6,894 nucleotides of DNA from Cyclobacteriaceae bacterium (GTDB lineage: Bacteria > Bacteroidota > Bacteroidia > Cytophagales > Cyclobacteriaceae), in NCBI GenBank assembly GCA_026994125.1, contig JALWRJ010000187.1, positions 1 to 6,894 of the forward strand, given 5' to 3'. The notes below the pieces were generated by a model. It saw only the letters and a list, made by a program, of their open reading frames with translations, did no database searches and was not told the origin of the DNA. Shown here piece by piece: positions 5,592 to 6,894 of this stretch. Positions within the stretch are counted from its first letter, which is position 1; the number at the start of each line of letters is the position of its first letter. Made by a program: the position numbers and the translations under genes.

Positions 5592-5605
5592 GCAGGCTTG
5601 CCTGC
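5592..5605 (+). other. GC-rich hairpin before rpoB
   Basis: GCAGG (5592-5596) and CCTGC (5601-5605) pair around CTTG, followed by ATATTTT. It is the third stem-loop in the 149-base gap and ends 27 bases before the rpoB start. It resembles a small terminator but is short; it could also be part of the rpoB leader. Confidence 0.4.
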
Positions 5606-5632
5606 ATATTTTAACTTTAACTATATAAAGTT

Positions 5633-6894
5633 TTGGCAACAGCAATTCAATCCGAAAGAATTAACTTTTCTTCCATTAAGAAAATCATCGACTACCCAGA
5701 TTTCCTGGATATTCAAGTAAAATCATTTCAGGATTTCTTTCAATTAGAAACTCCTGCCGAAAAACGTGAAAACGAAGGGCTTTTTAAAGTTTTTTCCGAT
5801 AACTTCCCTATCTCCGATTCACGCGACATCTTCCTGTTGGAATTTGTCGATTACCTGGTTGACCCACCTAAGTATTCGGTAGATGAATGCATCGATAGAG
5901 GGCTAACCTACTCCGTGCCTTTAAAAGCAAAATTACGCTTATCGTGCAACGATGACGACAACGAGGATTTTGAAACCATTGAACAAGAGGTGTTCTTGGG
6001 CAATATACCCTACATGACCGAAAAAGGCTCCTTTGTTATTAATGGTGCCGAGCGTGTTATCGTATCCCAACTTCACCGTTCGCCCGGTGTTTTCTTTGCG
6101 CAAAGTAAACACACCAATGGTACCAAGTTGTACTCAGCACGTATCATCCCTTTTAAAGGTTCTTGGATTGAATTTGCCACCGATGTAAACAATGTAATGT
6201 ATGCGTACATCGATCGTAAAAAGAAATTCCCCATAACCACTTTATTACGTGCCATCGGTTTTGGTACCGATAAAGATATTCTCGACCTCTTTGAGCTTTC
6301 CGAAGAAATGGAAGCTAAAAAGGCGAACCTTAAAAAAGCCATTGGCCGTAAACTGGCCGCCCGGGTGCTTAATACCTGGACCGAGGATTTTGTAGATGAA
6401 GATACCGGTGAAGTGGTTTCTATCGATCGACACGAAGTGCTGCTCGAACGCGACCACGTAATCGAAGAAGAAGATATTGAGCTAATCCTGGAAAGCGGTA
6501 CTAAGTCAGTTATTCTACATCGTGAGGATGTAAATGTAACCGATTTTACCATCATTTTTAATACCCTGGCCAAGGATAACTCCAACACCGAGAAAGAAGC
6601 CGTTGAAACCATTTACCGGCAGCTTCGTAATACCGAAGCTCCGGACGAAGGCACTGCCCGCGACTTAATTAACAACTTGTTCTTTAGCGATAAACGCTAC
6701 GATTTAGGTGAAGTAGGGAGGTATCGGATTAACCGTAAGCTAAAGTTAGACATGGAACAAGACAGCCGTGTGCTAACTAAAGATGATATTATCCATATTA
6801 TCAAATACCTCATTACCCTTATTAACTCTAAAGCAGTTGTGGATGATATCGACCACTTGAGCAACCGGAGGGTAAGAACCGTAGGCGAACAACT
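5633..6894 (+). CDS. rpoB: DNA-directed RNA polymerase beta subunit, N-terminal part, TTG start
   Basis: The first 420 codons of RpoB, open to the window end. The product begins [12 protein letters not shown] and continues with [20 protein letters not shown], the usual Bacteroidota beginning of the subunit. Recognisable blocks are [20 protein letters not shown], the beta-protrusion motif [18 protein letters not shown] (125-142), [11 protein letters not shown] and [14 protein letters not shown], and [16 protein letters not shown] at the end. The rifampicin-binding region and the catalytic part lie beyond the window. The start is TTG at 5633: an in-frame TAA at 5618-5620 excludes anything earlier, no ATG or GTG lies between, and the codons after TTG fit the family. 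RpoB forms one side of the polymerase cleft. Co-transcription with rplL through the attenuator is likely. Confidence 0.96.
   Translation, partial: MATAIQSERINFSSIKKIIDYPDFLDIQVKSFQDFFQLETPAEKRENEGLFKVFSDNFPISDSRDIFLLEFVDYLVDPPKYSVDECIDRGLTYSVPLKAKLRLSCNDDDNEDFETIEQEVFLGNIPYMTEKGSFVINGAERVIVSQLHRSPGVFFAQSKHTNGTKLYSARIIPFKGSWIEFATDVNNVMYAYIDRKKKFPITTLLRAIGFGTDKDILDLFELSEEMEAKKANLKKAIGRKLAARVLNTWTEDFVDEDTGEVVSIDRHEVLLERDHVIEEEDIELILESGTKSVILHREDVNVTDFTIIFNTLAKDNSNTEKEAVETIYRQLRNTEAPDEGTARDLINNLFFSDKRYDLGEVGRYRINRKLKLDMEQDSRVLTKDDIIHIIKYLITLINSKAVVDDIDHLSNRRVRTVGEQ

Noticed and set aside
5588..5619. Possible rpoB promoter (TTTC at 5588-5591, TAACTTTA at 5612-5619)
   Set aside because: Both boxes deviate from consensus and the site overlaps the third hairpin; chance match in A/T-rich sequence is likely.
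6073..6612. A 179-codon open frame on - within rpoB
   Set aside because: Antisense shadow of conserved rpoB sequence; low-complexity serine runs and no recognisable domain.
1..6894. Mobile elements, CRISPR arrays, phage or defence genes
   Set aside because: No direct repeats with spacers, no transposase-like frame, no insertion-type inverted ends; the genes are all ordinary core functions.

Overview
This window is core housekeeping sequence from a member of the Bacteroidota. Three things point there. Protein wording throughout (EF-Tu, NusG, L11, L1, L10, L7/L12 and RpoB) is of the Bacteroidota type. Start codons mostly lack a well-placed Shine-Dalgarno sequence. The promoter-like sites fit the Bacteroidota -33/-7 pattern (TTTG, about 19 bases, TAnnTTTG). 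Order Marinilabiliales/Bacteroidales is a guess from general resemblance only.

Layout, all on the + strand. The window opens with the last 84 codons of a MscS-type mechanosensitive channel (to 256). A non-coding gap (257-451) carries a strong promoter candidate, followed by a tRNA cluster: Tyr(GTA) 452-534, Gly(TCC) 622-694 and Thr(GGT) 866-937. Between tRNA-Thr and tuf lie a fragment resembling a decayed tRNA-Thr copy, a terminator-like hairpin and a possible tuf promoter. tuf (1225-2409) ends at a 13-bp perfect hairpin whose 3' arm doubles as the -33 box of a second strong promoter. That promoter drives tRNA-Trp(CCA) 2519-2591 and then secE, nusG, rplK, rplA, rplJ and rplL in close succession (gaps of 3 to 29 bases). 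A 149-base gap with three successive inverted repeats separates rplL from rpoB, which begins with TTG at 5633 and runs off the end of the window after 420 codons.

How the parts work together: EF-Tu delivers aminoacyl-tRNA to the ribosome; tRNAs and L11, L1, L10 and L7/L12 belong to the same translation machinery, with L10/L7/L12 and L11 forming the factor-binding stalk region where EF-Tu acts; NusG and RpoB are transcription factors/enzymes that couple to it; SecE is part of the membrane export channel. The order tRNA-Tyr, Gly, Thr, tuf, (Trp), secE, nusG, rplKAJL, rpoB matches the E. coli tufB-rpoB region, an old arrangement.

I see no undescribed biological system here. The points worth a second look are regulatory and evolutionary: the non-ATG rpoB start, the terminator/promoter overlap after tuf, two near-identical tRNA promoters with palindromic start regions, the tRNA-Thr relic, the lack of the usual leading tRNA-Thr(TGT), and the structured rplL-rpoB gap.
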